Origin: Calliopum simillimum
Lineage: Eukaryota; Arthropoda; Insecta; Diptera; Lauxaniidae
DNA length: 64,000 nucleotides
Reading direction: 5' to 3'
NCBI GenBank assembly: GCA_951812925.1
Contig: OX638370.1
Coordinates: 26,651,964 to 26,715,963 of the forward strand
The translations under genes were made by a program, and so were the position numbers. The notes beneath the pieces were generated by a model, which saw only the letters and a program-made list of their open reading frames with translations, was not told the origin of the DNA and ran no database searches. This document shows positions 23,545 to 33,076 of this stretch, piece by piece. The first letter of the stretch is position 1; every line of letters starts with the position of its first letter.

Positions 23545-25041
23545 TAGTGGAGTGCCTGAGACTTTTAACCTAGGATATTTATTAGAGTGAATGAATTTAT
23601 ATAGTTGAGGTGGGATTTTGTTTTTTATACTATAAAAAGAAAAGTTTACCAAAAATTTTTTTGTGCAATTGATTTTTTCTTTATTTAAGCAATAACTATA
23701 AAAAGTTAATACAACACTAAATCCAAAATAGATGTAACATTTTGCAAACTATTTTTTCTAAACTAATTTAGAGCCGCTGAACTCGAAAAACCCACTTATT
23801 TTTTATTTCTTTGGACCGTTCCCGAGTTATTCGGACATTTATATTTTCGAGGTAATAGTTTCATATACATCAATATATTTGTAGAACGCCAAGTCCGATC
23901 GATTTTATTTCACAACGCTTACAAAGAGTGAGTAATGGCTCTTTTAACGAGTATACCAATAATTATGCTCCGAACAAAATTAACTGAGTTATAGCAGGAA
24001 AAACTCAGATTTTGAAAAAATTTTAAAAAATTTTTCATATCAATATCAAATGAAAAACTTAGTTTTTCGCATTTATTTATTTGAAAAAAATTTTTTTAAA
24101 AACTTTATTCAATGGAAAATTTAATTCCAAACATTTTAAGCCTAATTTGAGCAAAATCGAATGCGATTTCTTGAAGATATTAAGGATTTGGTGCAATAAG
24201 AATGATGAGAAGTTGTCCAGAGCATTTTCAAAATGTTCAGCCTAAGCCAACAGATCAAATTTTTCAGCTTCCACATCGGCTATTCTACACTCATTAAACA
24301 TTTTAAAGAAGCTCTCATCATTTTTTATAGAAGAACATTTCGGACCGGGTTGCAATTGCATCAAAAATATAAATTTTTGAAAGAAAACGATATGCCTTCA
24401 TTACATTAAAACCTTAATATCTTCACAAGATTTCATTCGATTTTGCTCAAAGTTAGCTTAAAATGTTTGGAATTAAATGTGCCATTGAATTAAATTGTTA
24501 AAAAAAAATTTTTTAAATAAATATATGCGAAAAACTAAGTTTTTCATTTGGCGTTGGTATGAAAAATTTAAAAATTTTTTTAAAAAATCTAAGTTTTTCG
24601 TGCTATAACTCAGTTAATTTTATTCGGAGCATAATCATTGGTGTACCCGTTAGAAACGCCATTAGTCATTCTTTGTAATCGTGGTAAAATAAAATCGATC
24701 AGATTTGGCATTATACAAATATATTGATGTATATGATGCTATAATCTCGAAAACAAAAATGGCCGAATAACTCGGGAACGGTTAGAAGGAAAAAAAAAAA
24801 ATTGCGTTTTTCGTGTTCAGCGACCTCAAATTAGTTTAGAAAAAATGGTTTGCAAATTGTTACAATTATTTTTAATGTAGTGTTATACTAACTTTTTATA
24901 GTTAATACACAAATCAAAAGCACAAAAAAATTTTGGGTAAACTTTTTTTTTTATGGCATTTAAAATAAAATCCCATCCCAATCATATAAGTTCATTCGGT
25001 CTTGTAGAAATCCTAGGTTAAAAGCCTCAGGCACTCCACTA
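23545..25041. repeat. Long inverted repeat (foldback-like element) 3 inside the BEL 3' region
   Basis: The ends TAGTGGAGTGCCTGAG (23545) and CTCAGGCACTCCACTA (ending 25041) are perfect reverse complements. Arms of about 700 bp continue inward with high similarity, for example AACTATAAAAAGTTAATAC against ACTTTTTATAGTTAATAC, ACCGTTCCCGAGTTATTCGG against CCGAATAACTCGGGAACGGT, and GATTTTATTTCACAACG against its counterpart near 24680. The centre is near 24265. It has no coding capacity. Related sequence occurs at about 54950-54990. I found no matching direct repeat at its edges, so it could be a nested insertion or a normal part of this BEL lineage. Confidence 0.8.
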
Positions 25042-25134
25042 ATAATAAAATTCAGGTTTGGTAATGCAAAAATTGTTAAGTTGTGTCAGTAGGGACACAT
25101 GGGTCATAAAGGACCCAACTTAAATGAAAGTGTT

Positions 25135-25917
25135 TTAAAGAACACAAGGGCCAGAAAGGACCCAACCAAAAAGTGTATTTTGGGCTAGTGGTAAGCCCGG
25201 ATTTGAAATCATCTCCGACCGCACAATTTTATGGTAGATGTCAGCGCCTAGAATAATAGAGACCGCTGATGAGGTGAAGAAGCTCGGATCAGCCAACATC
25301 ATATTAGAAAACTTTTCCTTGATCGTAGCGTTTGCGTGTTTTGACGGCGTTTTGAAGTCGAAATCATCTTCTACACGCGCGTGTAAATTAAGACGCACAG
25401 TGGGGTCGTAACACGACGTAATCATAACCTCACACATAGTCTTATTTTCGCTTCTTATAGTAGGAATCTTCAAGCCTTTTACAAATGATGATGAAATTTT
25501 ACTGCTCTCACAACATGGATCCAACAGTGTTCGTGCAATGTTTATTGAGTTTCTCACGAGCAGTTTCACCACTGCTGTGGGCAGAAGCGACATAGGCTGA
25601 TTAATTGTCGAAATTGAGGGCTGTTGCCTTGAAGAATCTTCTTTCACCATTTCCTTCAGTCTCGAATTCGCATGTGTCAGGCTGTTGTGTTTTTTGCCAC
25701 AATAGGTGCAAAAGGACTTACTTCTACAATCCTTCGATTGATGAGAATGTGCAAGGCACCTGGCGCAATAGCGATGGATAAGAATGGTCCTCATGCGCTT
25801 TTCGCAATTCATTGCCAGAAATTTTGGGCAAAAGCGTAAAGGATGCTTCTTCTTACATACTCGGCATGCAAATTGACCGCGATTAACACTGTTTGGTCTT
25901 GCTGGAGATGATTCCAT
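25135..25917 (-). CDS. BEL accessory ORF: zinc-knuckle plus degenerate retropepsin-like protein, in the env position
   Basis: This 260-aa protein is encoded just downstream of pol, 65 bases after its stop. Residues ~17-80 hold cysteine/histidine clusters: CRVCKKKHPLRFC, CARCLAHSHQSKDC, and CTYCGKKHNSLTH. They match in order the knuckles of Gag-Pol itself. Residues ~115-258 align with the DUF1758-type aspartic protease region of Gag-Pol, including LLD..., MLADPSFF, SIILGADIYHKIV and NTLFGWVLSGP. The catalytic DSG of Gag-Pol (ALIDSGSEIS) is DPC here (LLDPCCESSKIS), so proteolysis is unlikely. It looks like a duplicated, diverged Gag-PR module. A pyrimidine tract plus AG lies 12 bases before the ATG, suggesting expression from spliced RNA. 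The function is unknown; possible roles are RNA or Gag binding, or interference with particle maturation. Confidence 0.75.
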   Translation of the reverse strand: MESSPARPNSVNRGQFACRVCKKKHPLRFCPKFLAMNCEKRMRTILIHRYCARCLAHSHQSKDCRSKSFCTYCGKKHNSLTHANSRLKEMVKEDSSRQQPSISTINQPMSLLPTAVVKLLVRNSINIARTLLDPCCESSKISSSFVKGLKIPTIRSENKTMCEVMITSCYDPTVRLNLHARVEDDFDFKTPSKHANATIKEKFSNMMLADPSFFTSSAVSIILGADIYHKIVRSEMISNPGLPLAQNTLFGWVLSGPCVL

Positions 25918-25928
25918 TATTATATTAT

Positions 25929-25975
25929 CTAGGAAAAAAATAAAGTGAGAAAAGAGATTAAGGATAGAGAAAAAA
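25929..25975 (-). promoter_or_regulatory. Candidate 3' splice site for the accessory ORF
   Basis: On the minus strand the pol-accessory gap reads as a long pyrimidine tract (TTTTTTCTCTATCC...TCTCTTTTCTC) ending TTTTTTTCCTAG at 25929. The accessory ATG follows 11 bases later. Possible branch points (CTTAATC, CTCAC) lie inside. The context resembles the env splice acceptor of retrovirus-like elements. Use of the site is inferred. Confidence 0.55.
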
Positions 25976-25982
25976 GTATGAT

Positions 25983-28900
25983 CTAGTCAGGAAGAATAAT
26001 TAATTTTACAACAGGACGAGTTATTACGCCCTTTTGTGTTCTTATATCTGCGACACGAACTCTGTTGTCATTTCCCACGTAAATTTTTATTATTCTCCCC
26101 AACCGCCATTCTGCCGTGGGCAGATTTTCCTGTCTCACTACAACGAGATCATCGACGGCTATATCTCGGATGGGGTATTTCCATTTATATCTCTTGTGCA
26201 ATTCTTTCAGGTAGTCCTCTTTCCATCTAAGGCTGAGCTGCTGTGCAAATGCTTTGAGCTTTTGCCATCTATTGAGATAACTTAAAGGATTTCCTTCTAT
26301 GCTTGGCTCGGCAGGTACGAGTAATGGTGTGCCAATCAAGAAGTGTCCTGGCGTTAGTGCAGCGAGCTCTGTAGGGTTGCTAGACATTGGACTTAGCGGT
26401 CTTGAATTAAGGCACGCTTCTATACGACATAAAAGTGTCGTTAATTCTTCGTACGTGTATTTATGGTTAACTGCCATTTTTCGAAATAGTGTTTTGAAGC
26501 TTTTAACACCAGCCTCCCATAAACCACCCATATGAGGCGCTCCCGCTGGAATAAAATTCCAATCAATATTTTGATCAATGTAGGTGGTACATACTCTTTC
26601 CTGTGAGGATATAAGGAATTTTTGAAATTCTTCCTTAAGCTGCTTAGAAGCACCAACAAAGTTTGTGCCATTGTCGGAAAACATTTTTCGAGGGCAACCT
26701 CTTCTAGAGGCAAATCTAGCAAATGCTGCAAGAAAAGTGGTTGCTGATAGATCACTCGTGGCCTCTAAATGCATTGCTTTTGTCGAAAAGCAGATAAAAA
26801 CGCAAACGTATCCTTTCGTTAACCGACACGCTCGCCCTATATAGCTTTTAACCTCTATAGGGCCAGCAAAGTCTACACCAGTGACCTCAAAAGGACGAGA
26901 AAGAACAGTGCGTTCTAAAGGAAGTGCGGCCATTATTTGAGTTTGTTGCTTTTTTCTATCTAGTACGCATGTTTTGCATTTGTTTATGACAGATTTGATT
27001 AGAATTTTCGCTCTGGGTATCCAATACTGGTGTCGCACTAAACGTAAAACCAGTTGATTGCCGACATGCAACGAATTTTCATGAATGTGCTTTATAAGTA
27101 ACGAAGAATATCTACTGTTGTATGGCAATAAAATCGGATGTGATTCACTAAAAGACAACATTGTCGAATTGGTCAAACGACCGTTGACACGCAAAATACC
27201 TTTTTCATCCAAATAAGGATTAAGGCTCAGTAAGCTACTTTTTGGTGATAAAGGTAATTTGTCTAAAAGCTGTTTATATTCTTCTGAAAAATGAACCTTT
27301 TGAGCGAGCATAATTAATCGAGACCTCATATTTGAAACTTCATTACCTGTTATAGATGAATTTTGAAAATTTTGTTTTTGCTTTTTGCAACGATAAAAAA
27401 AGCGAAAAATATAAGCAATTATACGAAATGCTCGTGGGAGCGAGGAAAACCTGTCCAACACGTCCTCGTATTGACTAAAAAAAGTTACATGAGTCTTAAT
27501 TACTTTAGCTTCTAATGCCATTTCTTCTATTATATGGTTCGAAATTGGCCACAGAGAATTTTCTAACTTGAGCCATCTAGGGCCATGCCACCACAATTCG
27601 TTGCCACATAGTTCTTGTGGAGTTGTACCTCTGCTACCTAAGTCAGCAGGGTTGTCCTTGGTATCAACATGGTGCCAATTCTGATGTTCAACGCTTTCTT
27701 GAATTTTTGTAACACGATTTGCTACAAAACAAGTCCAAGAACAAGGGGGCTTTTGTAGCCATGAAAGGACGATCGTAGAATCAGTCCAACAGAATACTTC
27801 ATCAATCCTGATATTAATTTCTGCCCTAAGGGAATCAAGCATTTCGGTTAGCAAAACTGCCCCACACAGCTCTAAACGAGGTAACGAAATAGTTTTTACC
27901 GGCGCTACTTTGGTTTTAGCCATAAGTAAATGACAACAAATAGTCGAATTTGATTCTATTCTTAAATAGATTGCCCCGGCGTATGCTTTTTCCGAAGCGT
28001 CAGAAAAAGCATGAATTTGAACTTTAGCATCCTCCGTATATTTTACCCACCTAGGAATTCTTATATTATTAATGCCACTGTAATTTTGAACAAAATTTTT
28101 CCACTTGACAAGTGTCTCCGCGCTTAAAATTTCGTCCCATTGAGTTTTGTCAAGCCAGACCTGTTGCATCACAATTTTTGCAACAACTACAATGGGAGCA
28201 AGCCAGCCAGCTGGATCAAACAATCGTGCCGTTGCAGATAGCACTTCCCTTTTTGTAAAATGATTTTTATTGCATATCGTTTCAGCAATAAAGTAAAAAT
28301 AGTCCTGGCGCGCGTTCCATCGAATCCCAAGTGCCTTTGCATGACTAGAATCCTCTAGATTCAAAAAATCAGTGTCAAGCAAGTGATCCTTTGGAATATC
28401 CTGAAGTATCCTTTTGTCATTTGCTGTCCATTTCCTCAAAGTAAATCCCGCTGAACTTGATGCTTTCACTAATTCGTCCCTGGCTTTCAGCGCAGTGGCG
28501 ATTGTATGGGCACCAGCAAGGACATCATCGACATACATACACTTTTGTAAGATATACGATGCTAAGGGTAAGTTTTCCTGATTATCTTTGGCAAGCTGCA
28601 ACAAAGTACGAATGGCTAAGTAAGGAGCACAATTAACTCCAAACGTTACAGTTTTTAACTGATAATCCGAAATTGGCTCATCGGGAGATTCTCTAAACAG
28701 AATCCTTTGATATGGGCAATGTGAGGGTTCAATAAGGATTTGCCGATACATCTTTTCAATGTCGCTATTAAAAACATATTGAAACATGCGCCAGCGCAGA
28801 AGCAATAGCATGAGATCAGCTTGTAAAACTGGTCCCACATACAGAACGTCGTTTAAGCTATTCCCATTGGAGGTTGCACTAGTTGCATTAAAAACAACTC

Positions 28901-31214
28901 TAAGCTTAGTGGTACGACTTTCAGGCCTGACCACGGAGTGATGCGGGAGATAGCAATGAGAAGGAAAGCAATTGTACTTTGGAGTATTTACCCTTTCCAT
29001 ATGGTCTAATTGAAGGTATTCTTTTACAACTTTATCGTACGAATTCTTAAAAGTAGAATCTTTCAAAAGATTTTTTTCATTTCGAAGAAATTGGATATAC
29101 GCAATAGGCCGTGAAGCACCAAGCCGAAGCTCAGTCGGAAAATTTGTTTTAAAGGGTAAAGAAACGATATATTTTCCATCCTCGTTTTTTCGCGTGGTTT
29201 TTACAAAAATTTCCTCGCAAATCTTGTCCTCAGGCGTAACGAGCGTCCTTTTAGGAACTTCCTCAAGTTCCCAAAACCGTTGTATTTTTTTATCTATAGA
29301 AGTGTCATCCATAAAATTTACTTTCGTTGCAAAAGAACTGAATCGCGAAGGCACCGCACCAGTAAATATCCATCCGAAGATGGTTTCTTGAGCAATGAGC
29401 GAGCTTAAAATATTGCGTTCAACTCCCTCCAACATAATTAAGGGGTAGAGATCTGCACCGATTAACATATCTACAGGCTCACTTTGAAGGAAATTAGAAT
29501 CTGCTAATTGTAAGTCTGGCAACTTATAGTTAGACGGTAATTCTATCGAAGTAGACGGTAAATTTCCAGAAATTTGCGGAAGCACTAGAGCCGTCGCTTC
29601 AATTTGTATATTAGAATCTAAGGAAGAGCCTAGTGTAAATGAACAAATTTGCGAAGAATTCGCTGAAACTTTTTGGTTAACTCCAGATATAGTAGCATTG
29701 GCATAGCGTACCGGTAGCTTGAGGAGTTTTCGAAGGCGATCCGAAATAAAGGAAATTTCAGATCCAGAATCTATTAGGGCACGCGTCGAATAGGTGACCC
29801 CAAGGTGACATATAAGAACTTTAGCCGTACCTAATAAAACTTTATTGTACGAGGTTGAACGAAGATTCATACTCTGTACTGAAGTGGACTGTAAAGAATT
29901 ATGGAAATTTTGAGATGTTGCAGATTGCAAGCCTGAACCAGAAGGAATATCATCCGATGGCCGTGACCCCGTCGTAGCGCACGTTTCCAAAGTATTCGCT
30001 TTATGCAAAAGCGTATGATGCCTTTTTTTGCATACTGAGCAGTTGTAAGTGCTGCGACAGTTCTTGACTGAATGATTTTTTGTTAAACAATTTATGCAGC
30101 ATAGGTTTTTCTTCACTGCAGAAAACCTATCTGCAATAGAAAGGTTAAGGAACTTAGGGCAAGTCCTTAGCGAATGTTGCTGCTTGGAACACATTACACA
30201 ATAAAGCTTTTCAACATTAGCATGATAACTGTTAAATTTCTTTTGTTGTTGTTGTGGCAAAGTTGGCTTAGTATTCGTCGATTTGGATGAGTTTCCTTTT
30301 ATATCGAGAATTGCTTCAAGCGTCTTGTACCTCTCGGTAAGAAAGTTATCCAGAGACGACCATTCTGGAATAGCAGCTTTATCTGTCAAACTTTGTTCCC
30401 ACAACGAAAGTGTTGTATTAGGAAGCCTTTGACAGCAGTGATAAATAAGGATTGGATCCCAATTAGAAGTTTCTATGGAATAAAGCTTTAAAGCCGATAA
30501 ACAATTATTTATTCCTCTTTGAAGATTTTTCAGAGCGGCGCTATTTTCAGAATTTACTGGTTGAAGTTCAAATAACAATTTCAATTGGCTATTAACTAAT
30601 ATTCGTTTATTTTCATAAGCTTGCTTGAGATTTTCCCAGGCTAACAAAAACCCACTATTTGTTAAAGGAGATTTTTTAACAATCTCCTGTACATCCCCAC
30701 TGGTCTTATGAATGAGATGATACAGCCGCTCCACATCACTAAGCCTTGAATTATTTATATATACTGCAGAAAACATGTCCCGAAAAGTGGGCCATGAAAG
30801 ATAATCTCCACGGAAAACCTCGGTATCGCAAGGTGGCAGCTTAAGATTATTGGAAATGGGTTGATCATCTTTCAGCTGGCTTGCATCCGTTTCCTGTGGT
30901 TTGCATAGCGATTGTATCATCTCATTAATTTTTGCCACGCACAAAACATAAACGTTAAAACAGGCAGAGTATTTTGCTTTTGCTGCTTGATAATCATCTA
31001 TAGATAGTGATGAATCCTCCTTCTTTTTCTTCGTTTCGTATGACTTAAGGAACAAGTCATAGGCCGACTTTGTTTCAGTCCACAAACCTTTCAGTTCTTC
31101 TCTGAAAACTTGTAATGTGAACTTATTATGATCGCCTGATGGTAGATTCAAAAAATTTGCCTCGAATTCACACACTTGATCAGCTTTTAAAATAAAAGCT
31201 TCGAGACGAGCCAT
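25983..31214 (-). CDS. BEL/Pao Gag-Pol polyprotein
   Basis: An intact frame of 1743 aa. The Gag region includes a DUF1759-type segment (about 125-260, with FRGDYLSWPTFRDMF). Zinc knuckles lie at about 338-405. The retropepsin is near 478 (ALIDSGSEISFIS). RT has YVDDVLAG near 893. Pao-type RNase H follows, with FSDASEKAYAGA near 1071, then CWTDSTIVLSWL and DNPADLGSRG. The integrase has an HHCC zinc-binding domain (about 1370-1420, CKTCVLDRKK). Its DDE core is GVDFAGPI near 1450, FSDNGTNFVG near 1512 and GGLWEAGVKSFK near 1563. It ends in a DUF5641-type C-terminus (DDLVVVRQENLPTAEWRLG). All expected catalytic residues are visible. The ATG at 31214 is preceded on the same strand by a T-rich tract ending TTTAG, so the Gag-Pol message may also be spliced. 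Its role is self-replication of the retrotransposon through cytoplasmic particles and genomic integration. Confidence 0.95.
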   Translation of the reverse strand: MARLEAFILKADQVCEFEANFLNLPSGDHNKFTLQVFREELKGLWTETKSAYDLFLKSYETKKKKEDSSLSIDDYQAAKAKYSACFNVYVLCVAKINEMIQSLCKPQETDASQLKDDQPISNNLKLPPCDTEVFRGDYLSWPTFRDMFSAVYINNSRLSDVERLYHLIHKTSGDVQEIVKKSPLTNSGFLLAWENLKQAYENKRILVNSQLKLLFELQPVNSENSAALKNLQRGINNCLSALKLYSIETSNWDPILIYHCCQRLPNTTLSLWEQSLTDKAAIPEWSSLDNFLTERYKTLEAILDIKGNSSKSTNTKPTLPQQQQKKFNSYHANVEKLYCVMCSKQQHSLRTCPKFLNLSIADRFSAVKKNLCCINCLTKNHSVKNCRSTYNCSVCKKRHHTLLHKANTLETCATTGSRPSDDIPSGSGLQSATSQNFHNSLQSTSVQSMNLRSTSYNKVLLGTAKVLICHLGVTYSTRALIDSGSEISFISDRLRKLLKLPVRYANATISGVNQKVSANSSQICSFTLGSSLDSNIQIEATALVLPQISGNLPSTSIELPSNYKLPDLQLADSNFLQSEPVDMLIGADLYPLIMLEGVERNILSSLIAQETIFGWIFTGAVPSRFSSFATKVNFMDDTSIDKKIQRFWELEEVPKRTLVTPEDKICEEIFVKTTRKNEDGKYIVSLPFKTNFPTELRLGASRPIAYIQFLRNEKNLLKDSTFKNSYDKVVKEYLQLDHMERVNTPKYNCFPSHCYLPHHSVVRPESRTTKLRVVFNATSATSNGNSLNDVLYVGPVLQADLMLLLLRWRMFQYVFNSDIEKMYRQILIEPSHCPYQRILFRESPDEPISDYQLKTVTFGVNCAPYLAIRTLLQLAKDNQENLPLASYILQKCMYVDDVLAGAHTIATALKARDELVKASSSAGFTLRKWTANDKRILQDIPKDHLLDTDFLNLEDSSHAKALGIRWNARQDYFYFIAETICNKNHFTKREVLSATARLFDPAGWLAPIVVVAKIVMQQVWLDKTQWDEILSAETLVKWKNFVQNYSGINNIRIPRWVKYTEDAKVQIHAFSDASEKAYAGAIYLRIESNSTICCHLLMAKTKVAPVKTISLPRLELCGAVLLTEMLDSLRAEINIRIDEVFCWTDSTIVLSWLQKPPCSWTCFVANRVTKIQESVEHQNWHHVDTKDNPADLGSRGTTPQELCGNELWWHGPRWLKLENSLWPISNHIIEEMALEAKVIKTHVTFFSQYEDVLDRFSSLPRAFRIIAYIFRFFYRCKKQKQNFQNSSITGNEVSNMRSRLIMLAQKVHFSEEYKQLLDKLPLSPKSSLLSLNPYLDEKGILRVNGRLTNSTMLSFSESHPILLPYNSRYSSLLIKHIHENSLHVGNQLVLRLVRHQYWIPRAKILIKSVINKCKTCVLDRKKQQTQIMAALPLERTVLSRPFEVTGVDFAGPIEVKSYIGRACRLTKGYVCVFICFSTKAMHLEATSDLSATTFLAAFARFASRRGCPRKMFSDNGTNFVGASKQLKEEFQKFLISSQERVCTTYIDQNIDWNFIPAGAPHMGGLWEAGVKSFKTLFRKMAVNHKYTYEELTTLLCRIEACLNSRPLSPMSSNPTELAALTPGHFLIGTPLLVPAEPSIEGNPLSYLNRWQKLKAFAQQLSLRWKEDYLKELHKRYKWKYPIRDIAVDDLVVVRQENLPTAEWRLGRIIKIYVGNDNRVRVADIRTQKGVITRPVVKLIILPD

Positions 31215-32708
31215 ACTTTATACGATAGACTAAGCACTAAAAAAAAATTTACCAAAAGAAGTTTAAAAAAAACCAAACGCAAAACCAAAAAAATCACACC
31301 GATGGAAAAATTTTTATGGGATAAAGCGAAAACTTATGAAATTTGTTAATAATATTTCAGCAACAACGAGAAAAAATAAATTCAGGTACTGAACTGTGAG
31401 GGAGATACCCGGGAAAAAAAATCCGTAAAGTGATTTTTCGATTCGAGATTTTTTTTTTTTTTTTTATTTTATTTTAATTACATAAATATCTCACAAAATT
31501 CAAAAAAGTATTTGTTAGTACTCAAAAAAACCATATATGCATATAGAAGTAAAAAGAATCAAAAGCGTTCAAAAACTATAAAAAGAACTTGTAACAAAAA
31601 CACTTGAATATTTTGGAATATAACCAGTTAAAGTTCTTTATATAATCAACGTACTTTCAGAAAGATATCTCAAAAAAAAAAAACAATGCAATTTCATAAA
31701 GGAAGAAACATAAGAGCAAGGTGAAAAGAACTAACAAGATTTGTATGCTGTTGTGTAGTTATTGACCCTTAGATTTTCCAGTATATAAGCTTACACAAAA
31801 AGCACACTTTTTGACTGAAGTAACACAGTGCAAATCAATAAGGGAAAAAACAACGAGAATAAAGGTTTATGACATGAGAGAAAAAGTAAACTCAGCATAA
31901 ACACAAGTTAAACGATCACTTGAGATCTGTTTTGTAAGTAAGCAAAGCTTTGATCACTTGAGAATTACACCGAGAGTTAATGAGCAAAAATTGTAAGTCG
32001 AGCTTTAGTACTCAAATTTACCAAGCCGATGTGTTTAACAGGGTGTCGCAGAACACCAAAATTTTCGAACTTACGGTTTTTATGTACAATAAAATATTCT
32101 TTACTTGCTGATATCTATATGCAAAATTTTTAGCGGGAAGCTATATATATACATATATATATTTGCATGCAAAAAAAAATATTTTCCTTTATTTTTTTTA
32201 ATTTTAATTAAATTTAAGAAGAAACTTTCTTTTTTTTTTTGTTTTTTAGTGAGAAACTTAAACTTACATGAAACTTTTTAACGCCAAATTCGTCAAAGTA
32301 AGTTCCACCTTTAAAATTCCACTTTGCACAGAAATTATTTATTTACAATATTTATTATTTATTTTTCCTTTTCCACTAAGCTTTTTATTTTTTTTTTTTT
32401 TTTTTTAAAACCTTTTTTAATTTCTCAGTTCTTTTTACGTTGTTGAAAACAAACTTCACTTTCGCGATTTTTACCACGTTAATTTGCTCATTAAAATACT
32501 ACCGAATATCAAAAAATCTCGCACCTTTTATTTCTAAAACTGCTTCGAGACTGATGTCCGTCTATTTCGAGATTTGGCTTTTCCCAACTCCAATGAAAAT
32601 ATTCTCACGTAGATGAGGAATGTTATTGGGGAGATCTCTTTGGAATTTCGCAATTTGTCTTGTTGCTTATTAAGGCGAAAGCTTCACGATCCGGCTCGAT
32701 GGATCAAA
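31215..32708 (-). other. BEL 5' leader: primer site region and candidate splice signals
   Basis: A noncoding leader of about 1.5 kb between the 5' LTR and gag. Just inside the LTR the minus strand reads TTTGATCCATCGAGCCGGAT. TCGAGCCGGAT resembles the complement of a tRNA-Tyr 3' region as I remember it, but no TGG directly abuts the LTR, so the primer assignment is weak. Two GTAAGT donors lie at 32074 and 32268 (minus). A T9-AG acceptor (AG at 31237-31238) lies 23 bases before the gag ATG. Several T/A runs are present. Confidence 0.5.
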
Positions 32709-33076
32709 TGTTGAATCGTAGATTCTGAATGATTTGAGCGAAGGCTCCAAGTTGACAAAAGTATTCCGAAAGAAGAAAAGACAAATTGCTAGCATGTAAT
32801 AATAATTAAATTTTTTATTATTTTCCAAATTTCTTACGTGTGGTTGCTTTTACGTTTCAGAAAGAAGAGAGAAAAAAAGGAAGTCCAATTCTTTCTTATG
32901 AACAATGCCTAAAAATAACTTAAATAGTTAATGCCTACAAAATTTTCTTAATTTTAAATTTCATGAGTTGGTACTCATACGTTTCGCAAAAGGCAGAAAT
33001 ACATATCATAATGGATATGATATTTCAGTGCTTTTGCAACTGTTATGATTTTAAGACAAGGCTTTTGGCTTAAACA
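32709..33076 (-). repeat. BEL/Pao 5' LTR
   Basis: This is a 368-bp direct copy of 22275-22642 with one substitution at 32752. It drives transcription leftward in this class of element; I did not identify a specific TATA or initiator with confidence. Confidence 0.95.

Larger units (their letters stand above)
22275..33076 (-). mobile_element. Complete BEL/Pao LTR retrotransposon
   Basis: The element is 10,802 bp, bounded by two 368-bp LTRs in direct orientation that begin TG and end CA on either strand. It is flanked by the 5-bp target duplication GTATA (22270-22274 and 33077-33081). The coding order on the minus strand is leader, 1743-aa Gag-Pol, then a 260-aa accessory ORF, then a 2.5-kb noncoding 3' region containing foldback 3. 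The domain order (Gag, zinc knuckles, protease, RT, RNase H, integrase) and DUF1758/DUF5641-type modules identify BEL/Pao. One LTR mismatch and intact frames indicate a recent, possibly still competent insertion. It interrupts foldback 2, not a gene. Confidence 0.95.
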
